Shown: positions 17,331 through 25,719, counted from the first letter of the stretch. The stretch: 51,568 nucleotides of DNA from an uncultured Alphaproteobacteria bacterium (GCA_938048165.1 CALIBP010000035.1:1-51568); one strand, 5' to 3'. Numbers and translations are program-made. The notes: generated from the sequence alone by a model not told the origin.

Positions 17331-18173
17331 TCAGGCGACTAATCTATCGCCACTGACCTTGCTGCGGCGCAGGCGGCGGTCGTCGCCCAACTCAAAATGG
17401 GTGCGTGCGTGGGTAACGGCGAGATTGTCCCAGATGATGAAGTCACCAACTGTCCATTGATGTTCATAGACGAATTGCCGCTGTTCGGCGTGATCGAAGA
17501 TCGGGTCCAGGATTGCTGCGCTTTCTTCGATAGATAGCCCTTCGAGCTGACACGTCATCAGCCGGTTGACGAATAGCGCCTCGCGCGCCGTTTGCGGATG
17601 GGTAACGACACAGGGCTGCCAGGCCTTTTCAATGTTTTCCAGATTTTCCAGATTGGGTTTTTCAATCGTCGCATAGTCGTAGACGCTGAGGGCTTTTTTG
17701 CCGTGGATGGTCTGCTTGAGCTTTTCGGGCAAGGTTTCCCATGCCTGATACATATTGCACCACATCGTATTGCCACCGACCTTTGGCACAGCAAGGGCAC
17801 ATAGCATGGTGAATTTATCCGGCTCGTCGGTGTAACAGGTGTCGTGATGAAACCACATCTCGCCATCGGGAATGACACCGGTGGGGTCGCCGTTTGCATC
17901 ACGAATATTGCTGACATAGGCGATGCCAGGTGTTTCTGATGAGCTTGCCGGAATAACGTAATCAGCTGGCATTTGGCGTTTTCGAACTGGCCCCAGAGCG
18001 TGCGTGAAGGCGAGTTGCTGTTTTGCGTTAAACCGTTGGTCCGGAAAAATCACCACCAGATATTCGTGGATAATCGCGCGAATTTCAGCCGCAAGCGCTT
18101 CATCGGGCGTTTCGCAGAAATCGAGCCCGGTAATGCGGGCCCCGAGCGGGGCGTCGAGTGGTGTTACTTTCAT
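17331..18173 (-). CDS. TauD/TfdA family dioxygenase
   Basis: A 280-aa Fe(II)/2-oxoglutarate dioxygenase. Iron ligands are His109-x-Asp111 (FHHDTCY) and His255 (VTHARTHF); Arg270 (RRLRRSK) is the likely 2-oxoglutarate anchor. It is of the FHxD/HART subgroup, like the product of 9539-10420. The start at 18173 (MKVTPLDAPLGARITG) matches the family; a longer frame from 18245 lacks support. It is transcribed alone on the minus strand, interrupting an otherwise plus-strand SDR/UbiD run and divergent from the third SDR, which suggests separate insertion or rearrangement. Confidence 0.92.
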   Translation of the reverse strand: MKVTPLDAPLGARITGLDFCETPDEALAAEIRAIIHEYLVVIFPDQRFNAKQQLAFTHALGPVRKRQMPADYVIPASSSETPGIAYVSNIRDANGDPTGVIPDGEMWFHHDTCYTDEPDKFTMLCALAVPKVGGNTMWCNMYQAWETLPEKLKQTIHGKKALSVYDYATIEKPNLENLENIEKAWQPCVVTHPQTAREALFVNRLMTCQLEGLSIEESAAILDPIFDHAEQRQFVYEHQWTVGDFIIWDNLAVTHARTHFELGDDRRLRRSKVSGDRLVA

Positions 18174-18261
18174 AGTCTCATAATAACAGATGATCTGTGG
18201 AAGGGGAGTTGAAACCAAGCCTTTCCCCGTCCACACTGCGGCCAAACAACGACAAAGTCAT

Positions 18262-18265
18262 GGAG
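18262..18265 (+). promoter_or_regulatory. Ribosome-binding site fixing the start at 18272
   Basis: GGAG lies six bases before the ATG at 18272, favouring it over ATGs at 18260 and 18269. Confidence 0.6.
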
Positions 18266-18271
18266 TTAATG

Positions 18272-19030
18272 ATGGGTAGAGTAGAGGGACGCGTCGCCAT
18301 TGTGACAGGTGCCGCTCAAGGTCTGGGTGCAACCTACGCACGGGCTTTGGCTGCCGAAGGCGCCAAGGTTGTGATTGCGGATCGTGATAGCGGTGAGGCC
18401 GTGGTCGAAGAGATCAAAGCTGCCGGTGGTGAAGCGATTGATGTGCCGACGGATGTTTCCCAGGAAGACGCCACTCTCGAAATGGTTGCCAAGACCGTCG
18501 AAGCCTTCGGTAAGCTCGATGTTATGGTCAATAACGCGGCTATCTTTACCGCCGTTGAACGCAAGGGATTCGATGAAATCCCGGTCGAGGAATGGGATTT
18601 GATGCATGCGGTCAATGTAAGAGGTACCTGGTTGTGCTGCCGAGCGGCGGTGGCAGAAATGCGCAAGCAGCAATATGGAAAAATCATCAATATCGCGACC
18701 AGCCGTATTTTCCAGGGCGTACCGTTTTTCCTTCACTATGACTCCACTAAAGGTGCCGTGCTGGCGATAACCCGCTCGCTATGCAAGGAAGTTGGTGACG
18801 ATGGTATTCGGGTCAACTGCATCGCGCCCGGTTCCACGATGAGCGAAAACGTTCGTAAACGGACAAATTGGCAGGGCAGTGGGGCTGCCGTGCAGCTCGC
18901 CAACCGCATGATCAAACGCGAACAGCTCCCGGAAGACCTCGTCGGGGCGGTGCTTTTCCTCGCCTCGGCAGAAAGTGACTTCGTCACCGGCCAGACGATG
19001 CTGATCGATGGCGGCGTTAGTACGCATTAA
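18272..19030 (+). CDS. SDR-family oxidoreductase
   Basis: A 252-aa classical SDR with TGAAQGLG at 12-19 and NNAA at 87-90. The tyrosine-lysine pair is Tyr156/Lys160 (YDSTK). At the usual catalytic serine the segment reads IATSR instead of IASTR, so Thr143 occupies the Ser position with Ser144 next to it. The alignment with the other two SDRs is gap-free here, so this is a true difference. It ends with the family-typical VTGQTMLIDGG. It is separated from the SDR pair by a minus-strand dioxygenase gene and is followed by a hairpin and a UbiD-family gene. Confidence 0.9.
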   Translation: MGRVEGRVAIVTGAAQGLGATYARALAAEGAKVVIADRDSGEAVVEEIKAAGGEAIDVPTDVSQEDATLEMVAKTVEAFGKLDVMVNNAAIFTAVERKGFDEIPVEEWDLMHAVNVRGTWLCCRAAVAEMRKQQYGKIINIATSRIFQGVPFFLHYDSTKGAVLAITRSLCKEVGDDGIRVNCIAPGSTMSENVRKRTNWQGSGAAVQLANRMIKREQLPEDLVGAVLFLASAESDFVTGQTMLIDGGVSTH

Positions 19031-19048
19031 AAATTGGCTGCTCCAGTC

Positions 19049-19106
19049 CACTCACCCCTCCGACCACCCAATGCGAGTATTCTGTGGGTAGTCGGAGGGG
19101 TGAGTG
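19049..19106. other. Long hairpin, possible terminator
   Basis: An inverted repeat with 22-base arms (19049-19070 and 19085-19106) and a single C/A mismatch; the core is CACTCACCCCTCCGAC and the loop 14 bases. No T-run follows, so it is not a textbook intrinsic terminator, but its strength and position just after the SDR stop suggest a transcript end or processing site. Confidence 0.7.
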
Positions 19107-19207
19107 GGCCTTCAGATACTTCTAGTCGGCCTTGGCCTGTAGGCCCGGTTGCGCTATAGCTGCGCCCAACTTTTGATACCTACTGATTTCTGAAAAGGAA
19201 AAGACCT

Positions 19208-20851
19208 GTGGCTGAACGCACCCCCGCACGTAGTTACCCTGATTTACATGATCATTTGAAAGCCCTCGACGAGGCCGGGCTATTGGTAACGGTTGATCGC
19301 GAGATCAATAAGGACACCGAGATGCACCCGCTGGTGCGCTGGCAATTCCGTGGTGGGATTGAAGAAAAGGACCGCAAGGCTTTCCTGTTCACCAATGTTG
19401 TGGATTCCAAAGGCAACAAGTTCGATATGCCGGTGGCTGTCGGCGTGTTGGCGGCGAACCGCGAAATCTACGCCATGGGCATGGGCTGCCCAGTAGAAAA
19501 AGTACAGGATCGCTGGGCTGAAGCCATCGCCAATCCGATCCCGCCAAAGGAGATTTCCAGTGAAGAAGCACCCTGTCACGAGGTCATCATCGAAGGCGAT
19601 GATTTGGATAAGCCTGGCAACGCCCTCGACTACATACCAGTGCCGATCTCAACACCTGGCTGGGATGTTGGTCCCGTTGCGACGCTGACCCAATATGTCA
19701 CAAGAGACCCTGATACCGGTCTCACTAATATGGGTAACTATCGAGCCCAGGTAAAAGGGCCGCGCCGGATGGGAATGAACCCGTCGCTGGAGCTGCGTCC
19801 CGGTATCTATATTCACTGGGAAAAAATGAAGGAACGCGGTGAGAAACTTCCGGCTGCTGTCGTGCTTGGCGCTCCTTCATGTGTAACTTTCACTGCTGCC
19901 CAAAAACTACCTGAAAACCTTGAAGAAATAACCGTTGCCGGTGGGCTGGTGGGCTCGCCAATTAATGTCGTTAAGGCACGCACGGTAGACCTCATGGTGC
20001 CCGCTGAAGCGGAGATCGTTGTTGAGGGTTATATCAATACCGAAATGCTTGAGCCGGAGGCGCCGTTTGGCGAGAGCCACGGCCATGTGAACCTGCAGGA
20101 ATTCAACGCCTATATGGACGTCACCTGCATCACAAGACGGTCAAATCCGATCATGACCTCGATCATCTCGCAGGTCACGCCATCTGAGTCTTCCTGCATC
20201 AAGCAGGTCGCTTACGAGACCATCTTTATGAACCACATGCGTGATGCGCTGGGGATCAAGGGGGTGCAGCGCGTCGCTTTGCATGAACCCCTGACCAACA
20301 TCCGCAAACTGGTTGTAGTGGTCTGTGATCGCGATATGCCGACAACCGAGGTCTGGCGGGCGCTTTATGGTGCAGCAACGCTGCTGCGTGCCGGTGGTAA
20401 GTTCGTGATTGCAGTAAATGACGATATCGATCCGTCGAATGCTGATGCGCTGTTCTGGGCAATGGCCTATCGCTGTAATCCGATCCTCGATATGCAGGTC
20501 CTGCCACATCGCGATCAGGGCCATGGCCCGCGCTCCAAGCGCAATAACGGTGAAGACGGCTCGGTCCTTTATGATGCCACGTTGAAAGAGAATTTCCCGC
20601 CGATTTCCCTGCCAAAACGTGAATTCATGGAAAATGCCGCTGAGATCTGGGATGAGATCGGCCTGCCGACCCTCAAGCCGCAGGAACCCTGGTTTGGCTA
20701 TTCGCTTGGCGAATGGGATGAAGAATTCGATGAGGCCGCCAAAATGGCGACGGACAGTGAATACTGGGCTTATGGCGAACGGATCGCCCAGCGCCGCCGC
20801 TCGGATGTCGAGATGAACACGGAAGTCCGTGACGTTGATGAGACAAAATAG
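19208..20851 (+). CDS. UbiD-family prenylated-FMN (de)carboxylase, long subtype
   Basis: A 547-aa UbiD-family protein, about 50 residues longer than the tandem pair and from a different subgroup. Recognisable parts are GWDVGPVATLTQYVTRDPDTG, the acidic AEIVVEG (about 268-274) and EAPFGESHGH (284-293). Where the pair has EGPFGDW, this one has Ala for Gly and Glu for Asp. Extra C-terminal sequence (from about 490) is acidic. The start is GTG, with AAGG nine bases upstream. It seems to be transcribed alone, following the long hairpin. Substrates of this subgroup cannot be told from sequence; the prenylated-FMN requirement is inferred from the family. Confidence 0.9.
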   Translation: MAERTPARSYPDLHDHLKALDEAGLLVTVDREINKDTEMHPLVRWQFRGGIEEKDRKAFLFTNVVDSKGNKFDMPVAVGVLAANREIYAMGMGCPVEKVQDRWAEAIANPIPPKEISSEEAPCHEVIIEGDDLDKPGNALDYIPVPISTPGWDVGPVATLTQYVTRDPDTGLTNMGNYRAQVKGPRRMGMNPSLELRPGIYIHWEKMKERGEKLPAAVVLGAPSCVTFTAAQKLPENLEEITVAGGLVGSPINVVKARTVDLMVPAEAEIVVEGYINTEMLEPEAPFGESHGHVNLQEFNAYMDVTCITRRSNPIMTSIISQVTPSESSCIKQVAYETIFMNHMRDALGIKGVQRVALHEPLTNIRKLVVVVCDRDMPTTEVWRALYGAATLLRAGGKFVIAVNDDIDPSNADALFWAMAYRCNPILDMQVLPHRDQGHGPRSKRNNGEDGSVLYDATLKENFPPISLPKREFMENAAEIWDEIGLPTLKPQEPWFGYSLGEWDEEFDEAAKMATDSEYWAYGERIAQRRRSDVEMNTEVRDVDETK

Positions 20852-20955
20852 TCTCGACGGCGGGTAGGGCTTTCTTAACTCACGCGGAGTTGAATTCACC
20901 GGATTGGCTGTGCTTCCTACTTAAAGTACAGACCAAACAGTAACGGGCTTGTTCA

Positions 20956-21813
20956 ATGTCTCGACGTATTAGTTTCGGAAAGTTTTCCCGCCGCACAGCG
21001 TTGCTATTGCTGTGTGCTCCTTTGCTGGCAGGGTTTTCATTCGAAGCCCTGTTTGCGCCACGCGCTCATCTGCTCGAAAAATGGGCAGCACATGATGCAA
21101 CGTCCAAGGCGACGATTGATCACAGTGAATGGGATCGACTTCTCAAGCTCTACGTCGTTAAAAAGCCCGATGGCATTAACCGGTTTGCCTATAAGCGGGT
21201 GTCGAAATCTGATCGGGCGCGGTTGGATGGCTATATCCGCGATATCTCAAAGACAGAAATCAGTAAATTTAACCGCGATGAGCAGTTTGCTTTTTGGGTG
21301 AATCTTTATAACGCACGAACCGTGAAGGTAATTCTCGATCACCCCGATGCAGCGTCGATCCGTGATATCGATATTTCCCCCGGTTTCTTTGCGGATGGTC
21401 CGTGGGGCAAGAAGATGATTGTCGTCGAGGATACGACGCTTTCCCTAAACGATATTGAGCACGGCATTCTGCGGCCGATCTATAAAGATCCGTATATCCA
21501 TTATGCGGTGAATTGCGCCTCAATAGGCTGCCCTAATCTGTTGCCGGTTGCGTTCACGGCTAAGAACTACCGGCCTTTGCTGGATAAAGCGGCCCATGCC
21601 TATATCAATCACCCGCGCGGTGTGACGATTGAAGGGGGGCAAATTAAGGTGTCCAGCATCTATGTCTGGTTTGGCGAGGATTTTGGCGGTGAGTCGGGTG
21701 TGCTTAAACACATAAAGAAATATGTTGAGCGCGAACGCGTCCGGGTCATCCTTCATACCCGTTCGTCAATTGCAGGCCACAGCTATGACTGGTCGCTCAA
21801 TGGTGACAGTTAG
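20956..21813 (+). CDS. DUF547-domain exported protein
   Basis: A 285-aa protein with the DUF547 signatures FWVNLYNA (113-120) and NCASIGCPNL (186-195). The N-terminus has a charged stretch with SRR at 11-13 followed by a hydrophobic run (TALLLLCAPLLAG), so it is exported, possibly by the Tat route. The family's function is unknown in bacteria. An unrelated neighbour (a cytochrome c remnant) follows; no operon partner is evident. Confidence 0.88.
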   Translation: MSRRISFGKFSRRTALLLLCAPLLAGFSFEALFAPRAHLLEKWAAHDATSKATIDHSEWDRLLKLYVVKKPDGINRFAYKRVSKSDRARLDGYIRDISKTEISKFNRDEQFAFWVNLYNARTVKVILDHPDAASIRDIDISPGFFADGPWGKKMIVVEDTTLSLNDIEHGILRPIYKDPYIHYAVNCASIGCPNLLPVAFTAKNYRPLLDKAAHAYINHPRGVTIEGGQIKVSSIYVWFGEDFGGESGVLKHIKKYVERERVRVILHTRSSIAGHSYDWSLNGDS

Positions 21814-21923
21814 CTAGATTTGGTCTGGGGCTATTCTCTAAGATCATTTGCAATCCGTATTGTTGATGTTGTGGATGAATTCTGCGGAATCGCTGCTTTA
21901 GCTATACAGATTTCATTTCGTTT

Positions 21924-22232
21924 TTGGGGCCGGTGGGACATTGCATCGAATGTCATACCCCGATGGGTAAGAAAGGCCCCGATCTCGAAAACCGTCTCGG
22001 CGCCGGCGGTTTTGAATTCAGGGGACCTTGGGGAGTAAGCATTTCATCGAATATTACACCTACCGGTCTGAAGCGGTATTCAGATGATGATCTCAAAATG
22101 ATGATTACAACCGGCAAAAGGTCCAACGGAACAAGGATGTTGCCGCCAATGGGGTATCACTATTACGCCAATATCAAATCCAAAGACCTCGATGCGATTA
22201 TTGCTTATCTGCGGAGCTTGCCACCGAAGTAA
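21924..22232 (+). pseudogene. 5'-truncated cytochrome c domain
   Basis: A 102-codon frame encoding a class I cytochrome c domain: heme attachment CIECH is only seven residues from the frame start, followed by RLGAGGFEFRGPWG and LPPMGYHYYANIKS, where the Met is the likely axial ligand. There is no signal peptide and no usable ATG. The in-frame sequence upstream (from about 21879) does not resemble a cytochrome N-terminus. The segment SNITPTGLKRYS also looks a few residues short compared with related cytochromes. Without export the heme could not be attached, so I call it a remnant. Confidence 0.6.
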
Positions 22233-22243
22233 TTTGGCTGTCC

Positions 22244-22945
22244 CTAGTTACGGGTCGTAAATCGGATATCGGCAATCGCAGCGCGTGATTTAGCCCCAGT
22301 GTCGTCTGTATCAGCCGAAATGGCTATATGGCTAGGGGGGCGGGCATTATGGCCAAATAGCCTTCGGTAGTCTGCCTTAAGATCGATCTCTTCCGTCACC
22401 CATTGGGACAGTGGTGTGTTCGTACTGCGTTTGACGACGATCATGCCGCGATCTGACAAATGTGGGTTGGAAAAGCTCGCACCGGCTCGGTGTTTACTAC
22501 CCCACATATAGGTAATGACCCGGCCGCTTGGCGGCAGTCCAATGAAGTTGGCAAGAGCATCGCCAAAAGATGACCAGAATCCCCTCTCTTCTTCTGCTAC
22601 GGGGAACCAGACATGAACGGCAATTGGTCGGTCATCGCCGCCTTTCTTTGAGGCATCTGTCGCAGGTGGTGGCTTCTCGACGCGCCAACGCCAACGCAAC
22701 ACCGGGTAGTCTTCTACGCCCTTTAGCTCGCGGACCAGCATGCCGAAAGCCGCCATACCGTCTGCGACCAGGGCCCCATCGGTAGTTTTCTGAAAACTCG
22801 TCGGCATGACGCCGGGGTTTGTGATGCTCTGCCAGCTCGAGTCATCGGGGCCGTCATAAAGCGGCACACGCACGGTGGCTGACAGGCTGGATGTCATCCC
22901 CAGCGATATCAGCAGGGGTAAAGCTGTTTTGGAAATCTTGTTCAT
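22244..22945 (-). CDS. DUF3047-domain exported protein
   Basis: A 233-aa protein with a clear signal peptide (MNKISKTALPLLISLGMTSS) and the DUF3047 pattern: PVLRWRWRVEK, RPIAVHVWFP, ITYMWGSK, EIDLKADYRRLFG and the terminal ISADTDDTGAKSRAAIADI. The function of the family is unknown; it is usually secreted or periplasmic. Its ATG overlaps the ferritin-like gene stop by four bases (ATGA on the minus strand), which fixes the start at 22945 and links the two genes. It is convergent with the cytochrome remnant. Confidence 0.87.
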   Translation of the reverse strand: MNKISKTALPLLISLGMTSSLSATVRVPLYDGPDDSSWQSITNPGVMPTSFQKTTDGALVADGMAAFGMLVRELKGVEDYPVLRWRWRVEKPPPATDASKKGGDDRPIAVHVWFPVAEEERGFWSSFGDALANFIGLPPSGRVITYMWGSKHRAGASFSNPHLSDRGMIVVKRSTNTPLSQWVTEEIDLKADYRRLFGHNARPPSHIAISADTDDTGAKSRAAIADIRFTTRN

Positions 22946-23706
22946 GCAGGAATGGGGTCGATCAAGCCAAACTGTTGAAGACTTTTTGCCTGCAGAGCCC
23001 AGCGGCGTTCGGAAAATCCTTTGACCGCGCGCCACAGAACAGCGTTGTCGTTGACGAGCGCTTTTATGCAGGCATCCCAAATATCTTTGATTGCTTCCAC
23101 AGTTTCAAGACGCTCCTGCTCCGTCAGCTGGGCGCTACTGCTGCTCCCAACCAGCTGGCCAAACGCGACATGGCGGGCTTCATCCCGGGTTACCCGCCGG
23201 TTAATGGCCTGAAACAATGGACAGCGAATATCGTCCGACAGCTCGTGCTGTAACGTCAGGGCCTCACTCTCAAGAACAACATGCACGGCGAACACCAGCC
23301 CGGCGGGAGGCCCTTGCCAGTTCACCAGCTGTTTGGTGGCCTCTGTAAAGCCGTCCGGAATTCGGGGTGGCATGCCGATGCGTTCAAGATAGGCGTGATA
23401 GACCCTGGCATGGCGCTCTTCGTCTGCGGCTTGATATTCGAGGCACGTTCGTAAATCTGGATCAGGCGAGGTCGCGAGGAGCATTTTACAGGCGGTCGCT
23501 GTCGCCTCCTCTCCGGCCATCAACGCGCCTATTGCTCGACCGATAAAGCGCTGGGTTAGAAAATTGGGCGGCGAGGGGTGAATGCTCCAATCGATATCGT
23601 CTTCAATCTGCCACTGACCATTTTTGGCATTGCTGATAAGCGAAGCGATCTGATTTTCGTGGGTATTATGCGTAAGGGAGGGCGTTGCAGTTTGAGTTTG
23701 CGGCAT
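22942..23706 (-). CDS. Ferritin-like diiron protein
   Basis: A 254-aa helical protein with a ferritin-like four-helix pattern. Likely diiron ligands are in GEEATA (65-70), DEERH (95-99), ESEA (146-149) and DEARH (175-179), giving two ExxH motifs plus two further carboxylates. This is the ribonucleotide-reductase/AurF-like arrangement rather than a storage ferritin, so it could be a small oxygenase or oxidase. It is translationally coupled to the secreted DUF3047 protein; the significance is unclear. The substrate is unknown. Confidence 0.8.
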   Translation of the reverse strand: MPQTQTATPSLTHNTHENQIASLISNAKNGQWQIEDDIDWSIHPSPPNFLTQRFIGRAIGALMAGEEATATACKMLLATSPDPDLRTCLEYQAADEERHARVYHAYLERIGMPPRIPDGFTEATKQLVNWQGPPAGLVFAVHVVLESEALTLQHELSDDIRCPLFQAINRRVTRDEARHVAFGQLVGSSSSAQLTEQERLETVEAIKDIWDACIKALVNDNAVLWRAVKGFSERRWALQAKSLQQFGLIDPIPA

Positions 23707-23807
23707 GGGTTCACGGAGTCCGTACTAATTTACGAACATGTGGTAACGCCTTGAAATTTTTGAAGTAACAGCTGGATGACATGTTCGTTACCTCGCTCGG
23801 ACAGACT

Positions 23808-24110
23808 CTATCCCGCGGGCTGCTTACAGGTCAGGAGCAGGAACATGATCAGCAAAAATGCGCTGCCGGTGACGGCGGTGACGATGCTGAACCGCCAGGC
23901 AATGCGGCAGCCGGCTTCATCAAAATACAAATCGGGTTTCATCAGATAGGACGGTTTGATGAAGTTCTTTTTGCGGAACCACATATTTTTAGGCGGTTCA
24001 GGCGGCACCAGTAAATGATCGTTGAGAATGCGCGAGAAGACGGCCATGGCTGCTGCCCCGGCGAGAAAAATCCACACAATAACACTCGAATGTTCCCAGA
24101 GACCGCACAT
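23808..24110 (-). CDS. Small two-helix membrane protein, unknown
   Basis: A 100-aa protein with two predicted membrane helices, at about residues 8-25 (VIVWIFLAGAAAMAVFS) and 74-93 (FSIVTAVTGSAFLLIMFLLL). A polar, proline-rich middle (VPPEPPKNMWFRKKNF) lies between them. I do not recognise the family. It begins two bases after the stop of the ornithine-cyclodeaminase-family gene upstream on the same strand, which supports it being a real, co-transcribed gene. Confidence 0.6.
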   Translation of the reverse strand: MCGLWEHSSVIVWIFLAGAAAMAVFSRILNDHLLVPPEPPKNMWFRKKNFIKPSYLMKPDLYFDEAGCRIAWRFSIVTAVTGSAFLLIMFLLLTCKQPAG

Positions 24111-24112
24111 GA

Positions 24113-25222
24113 TTAGTCACGAATATCCTGTAATAGCCATTCGGTCGGTATCTCGTTGCCGAGCCCGGCTTCTTTGGCGAGTTCAAACGTCCGCCCGGCA
24201 ACGGCATGGAACTGGTTGCCTTGTAGGTTACCACGTTCCGAATAGGTGATCTGGTCGCTCGAGGTCCGACCGCAACTGGGGTTTTCCATAATGTCGGAGA
24301 AATAGATCACCTTGTCGGGCATGGCAACGCCATGGGCACGGGTGCCAAGCGGTTTCTGGCGCAGGCCATTATCGACATCGGCACGCGCCGCATAGGTTAC
24401 CCATTCATCGGCGAGGTCCATTTCCGGGATGCCTTCGGGGGCGGGGGCGTTGCCAAACCGGAAATAGAAGTCGACCCTGTCCTGGGCTTCCTGGCTGACC
24501 ATGCCTGTGCCGCCACCAACATTGAGAACATGCATGCCGGGTTGCAGGAGATCCGCACGAACGACCGGGACAGAGGCATTGGTACAACCGGCGACGATAT
24601 CAGCGCCTTTGTAGGCATCTTCGGGGTTGTCGCAGGAGACGACCTCGATATCCCATTTAGCGCGCATTTCATCGGCATAGGCTTCGCGATTGGCTTTGGT
24701 CGGGCTGTAGACCTGCAGCTTCTTGATATCGCGGACGCACATAAAGGCTTCCATATGGCTGCGCGCCATACCGCCAGCGCCCAACATACAGACGACTTCT
24801 GAATCGTCGCGGCTCATATACTTCACGCCAATGCCGCCATCGGCGCCAACCCGCTTATGTTGCAAAATGCCGTCATTGATAAAGGCGAGCGGCTCGCCGG
24901 TCTCCGTACTGGTGAGCAGGATCAGGCCACAAAACAGACCGGGTTCGCTGCAATATTTATGGTGGGTTCGATTGCCGTCGACGACAGTCTCGTAGGTGAC
25001 ATCCGACTTCATGCGAATGGCGAAATAGCCCCGGGTTGAACCGCCTTCCATGGTGCCCCATTGATAGACCTTACCGTCAGAGGTCGGTATCTGGATATCG
25101 ATCCGCGGGCGGCAGATAGCTTCTCTTTCCGCCAGATCGGTATAGGCCTGTTCGAGGACGTCGATCGTGTCCTGCATTGTCAGGACCTGATCGACCATGT
25201 CGTTATTGATTACCAGGGTCAT
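24113..25222 (-). CDS. Ornithine cyclodeaminase / mu-crystallin family protein (copy 1)
   Basis: A 369-aa NAD(P)-binding protein of the OCD/mu-crystallin family, which includes ornithine cyclodeaminase, ketimine reductases and some amino-acid dehydrogenases. Seen are the dimerisation half with LTMQDTIDVLEQAY, the RVGADGGIGVKYMSR segment and the Rossmann motif GAGGMARSHMEA. The start at 25222 (MTLVINND) matches copy 2 (MTLFINNE). A longer frame to 25255 runs into the remnant of a GIY-YIG gene and is rejected. Copies 1 and 2 are very alike. The substrate is unproven; neighbouring ThDP enzymes make a 2-oxoacid or imine plausible. Confidence 0.9.
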   Translation of the reverse strand: MTLVINNDMVDQVLTMQDTIDVLEQAYTDLAEREAICRPRIDIQIPTSDGKVYQWGTMEGGSTRGYFAIRMKSDVTYETVVDGNRTHHKYCSEPGLFCGLILLTSTETGEPLAFINDGILQHKRVGADGGIGVKYMSRDDSEVVCMLGAGGMARSHMEAFMCVRDIKKLQVYSPTKANREAYADEMRAKWDIEVVSCDNPEDAYKGADIVAGCTNASVPVVRADLLQPGMHVLNVGGGTGMVSQEAQDRVDFYFRFGNAPAPEGIPEMDLADEWVTYAARADVDNGLRQKPLGTRAHGVAMPDKVIYFSDIMENPSCGRTSSDQITYSERGNLQGNQFHAVAGRTFELAKEAGLGNEIPTEWLLQDIRD

Positions 25223-25281
25223 AGCTTCGCTCTTTGTCTCCCGTTCTTCTTGCACGCCAAAATATAGACATATACAGCCAT
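25219..25281 (-). pseudogene. Truncated GIY-YIG gene (first 14 codons)
   Basis: Reading leftward from the ATG at 25281 gives MAVYVYILACKKNG, which matches the start of the intact GIY-YIG protein (MSAYIYILASKKNG) codon for codon. It then departs from the family (RQRAKL) and stops at a TGA overlapping the OCD copy 1 start. The preceding palindrome pair also matches that upstream of the intact gene. So this is a second copy of the unit whose gene body was lost. Confidence 0.85.
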
Positions 25282-25286
25282 CTCTC

Positions 25287-25414
25287 CTGGATTACCGGGT
25301 CAAGCCCGGTAATGACAAAGAGAGTTGTATTTTTCGGACGTATCTTTGTGGTTGGCCCATCTGGCGTTAAACTTCCTTACTTCTCGTCATTACCGAGCTT
25401 GACCCGGTAATCCA
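25287..25414. repeat. Palindromic repeat pair 3 (unit A)
   Basis: An inverted pair: CTGGATTACCGGGTCAAGCC onward (25287-25316) and its reverse complement at 25386-25414. The roughly 69-base spacer contains ACGTATC and GTTAAACTTCCTTA. Unit A (about 25240-25415) aligns with unit B (about 25673-25848) over its whole length, spacer and flanking GIY-YIG codons included, at about 80 percent identity by eye. Confidence 0.88.
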
Positions 25415-25429
25415 CTTTTTGCCTCTATA

Positions 25430-25714
25430 TTAGGTGATCTCTTCATACAGATCACGCCACTCTGGATTGCTCTTTTCGATCAATTCCAGTTTCCACTGTC
25501 GCGACCAGTGTTTGATATTCTTCTCCCGCTGGATCGCGTCGCGCATCGTTTGGTGTTGTTCGAAATACACTAATCGATCAACGTCGTACTGTTTACTGAA
25601 GCCATCAATTGACTTGTCCTTATGTTGATAAACTCGCCGGATCAAATCACTGGTGACGCCCGTGTATAATGTTCCGTTCTTTTTACTCGCAAGAATATAA
25701 ATGTATGCAGACAT
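25430..25714 (-). CDS. GIY-YIG nuclease-superfamily protein (small, URI type)
   Basis: A 94-aa single-domain GIY-YIG protein. The GIY part is YIY at residues 4-6 and the YIG part YTG at 17-19. Arg26/Arg27 and His31 follow, with Glu64 in QREKNIKHW as the likely metal-binding acid. The length is normal for stand-alone UvrC-like URI proteins. The gene is bracketed by palindrome pairs 3 and 4: pair 4 lies six bases before its ATG and pair 3 about 15 bases after its stop. It sits in a tandem array between two OCD genes and may nick or process these repeats; that is inference. Confidence 0.9.
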   Translation of the reverse strand: MSAYIYILASKKNGTLYTGVTSDLIRRVYQHKDKSIDGFSKQYDVDRLVYFEQHQTMRDAIQREKNIKHWSRQWKLELIEKSNPEWRDLYEEIT

Positions 25715-25719
25715 TCTTC

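Noticed and set aside
19049-19106. Member of the dispersed palindrome family
   Set aside because: The arm sequence (CACCCCTCCGAC) is unrelated to the CCGGG/CTTGA palindromes, so it is treated as a separate hairpin.
25223-25255. N-terminal extension of OCD copy 1
   Set aside because: The extra codons lie in the remnant of the GIY-YIG gene in another frame, and copy 2 starts at the equivalent of 25222.
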